Below are positions 6,381-6,441 of a stretch of DNA of 6,441 nucleotides, one piece after another; within the stretch, counting starts at the first letter, position 1, and the number at the start of each line of letters is the position of its first letter. The notes under the pieces are model-generated. The model was not told the DNA's origin. It made no database searches and worked only from the letters and a program-made list of their open reading frames with translations. The position numbers and the translations under genes were made by a program. The stretch covers positions 1-6,441 of the forward strand of contig QAKL01000112.1 in NCBI GenBank assembly GCA_003343815.1, given 5' to 3'. The DNA comes from Clostridiales bacterium. GTDB taxonomy: Bacteria > Bacillota > Peptococcia > Peptococcales > Peptococcaceae.

Positions 6381-6429
6381 GTTAAGAGGGTTAGGGGGGA
6401 TTCGATTTCCCCCCTTAAACCCTCTTAAC
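6381..6429. repeat. Long G/C-tract hairpin, possible minus-strand terminator
   Basis: GTTAAGAGGG (6381-6390) pairs with CCCTCTTAAC (6420-6429) and GGGGGGA (6394-6400) pairs with TCCCCCC (6408-6414). The loop is TTCGATT, and a TTA/TTAAA mismatch between the two stems leaves two extra bases on one side. On the minus strand the stem is followed by GAAAAAGTTTTTTGTG, a delayed T run. It could therefore end a transcript entering from beyond the right edge. On the plus strand no T run follows. A dispersed palindromic element is the alternative. Confidence 0.6.
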
Positions 6430-6441
6430 AATCACCCTAAC

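Noticed and set aside
6394..6414. Resemblance to a tRNA T-arm: GGGGGGA, loop TTCGATT, TCCCCCC
   Set aside because: The seven-base loop fits the T-loop pattern, but the conserved closing G-C pair is A-T here. No anticodon arm, D arm or acceptor stem can be found around it. It is better read as part of the long hairpin.
1..6441. CRISPR arrays, insertion sequences, prophage or toxin-antitoxin genes
   Set aside because: No spaced direct repeats, transposase or integrase frames, or small paired toxin-like genes are visible. The known coding frames account for nearly all of the window.

Overview
The window reads as a piece of a Bacillota (Firmicutes) chromosome. The clues are an alpha2beta2 glycyl-tRNA synthetase encoded by separate glyQ and glyS genes behind a T-box leader, strong AGGAGG-type ribosome binding sites, consensus sigma-A promoters, and a YtrA-type GntR regulator heading an ABC-2 transporter operon. 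The genus cannot be fixed from this stretch; a member of the Negativicutes or Clostridia is a guess only. All genes lie on the minus strand, so transcription runs from right to left.

Reading in the direction of transcription, the right edge (about 6285-6441) is AT-rich and non-coding. It holds a large G/C-tract hairpin (6381-6429) and a 20-bp palindrome (6338-6357). A strong promoter (6257-6284) and an elaborate dyad of GTGTA/TACAC half-sites (6193-6257) follow. They lead into a three-gene operon: a 125-aa YtrA-family GntR repressor with a TTG start (5803-6180), a 299-aa ABC ATPase (4911-5810) and a 744-aa ABC-2 type permease with a C-terminal domain of about 360 residues that should lie outside the membrane (2702-4936). 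Consecutive genes overlap by 8 and 26 bases, so their translation is probably coupled. The likely logic is that the regulator represses its own operon and is released by an unknown signal, perhaps envelope stress or an antimicrobial; the substrate cannot be read from the sequence.

Twenty bases after the permease stop codon is the promoter of the second operon (2654-2682). Its transcript starts with a glycine T-box riboswitch (about 2453-2647). The specifier codon is GGC, the T-box sequence is AGGGTGGAACCGCGG, and an intrinsic terminator competes with the antiterminator. Then come glyQ (1497-2414) and glyS (from 1496, cut by the left edge after 498 codons). When uncharged tRNA-Gly accumulates it should bind the leader and allow read-through, raising synthesis of glycyl-tRNA synthetase.

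No terminator is visible between the ABC operon and the glyQS promoter, so the T-box terminator may also be where ABC-operon transcripts end. Nothing here is clearly a new system. The most noteworthy points are the multi-half-site operator, the permease with its large outer domain, and the unseparated junction between the two operons.
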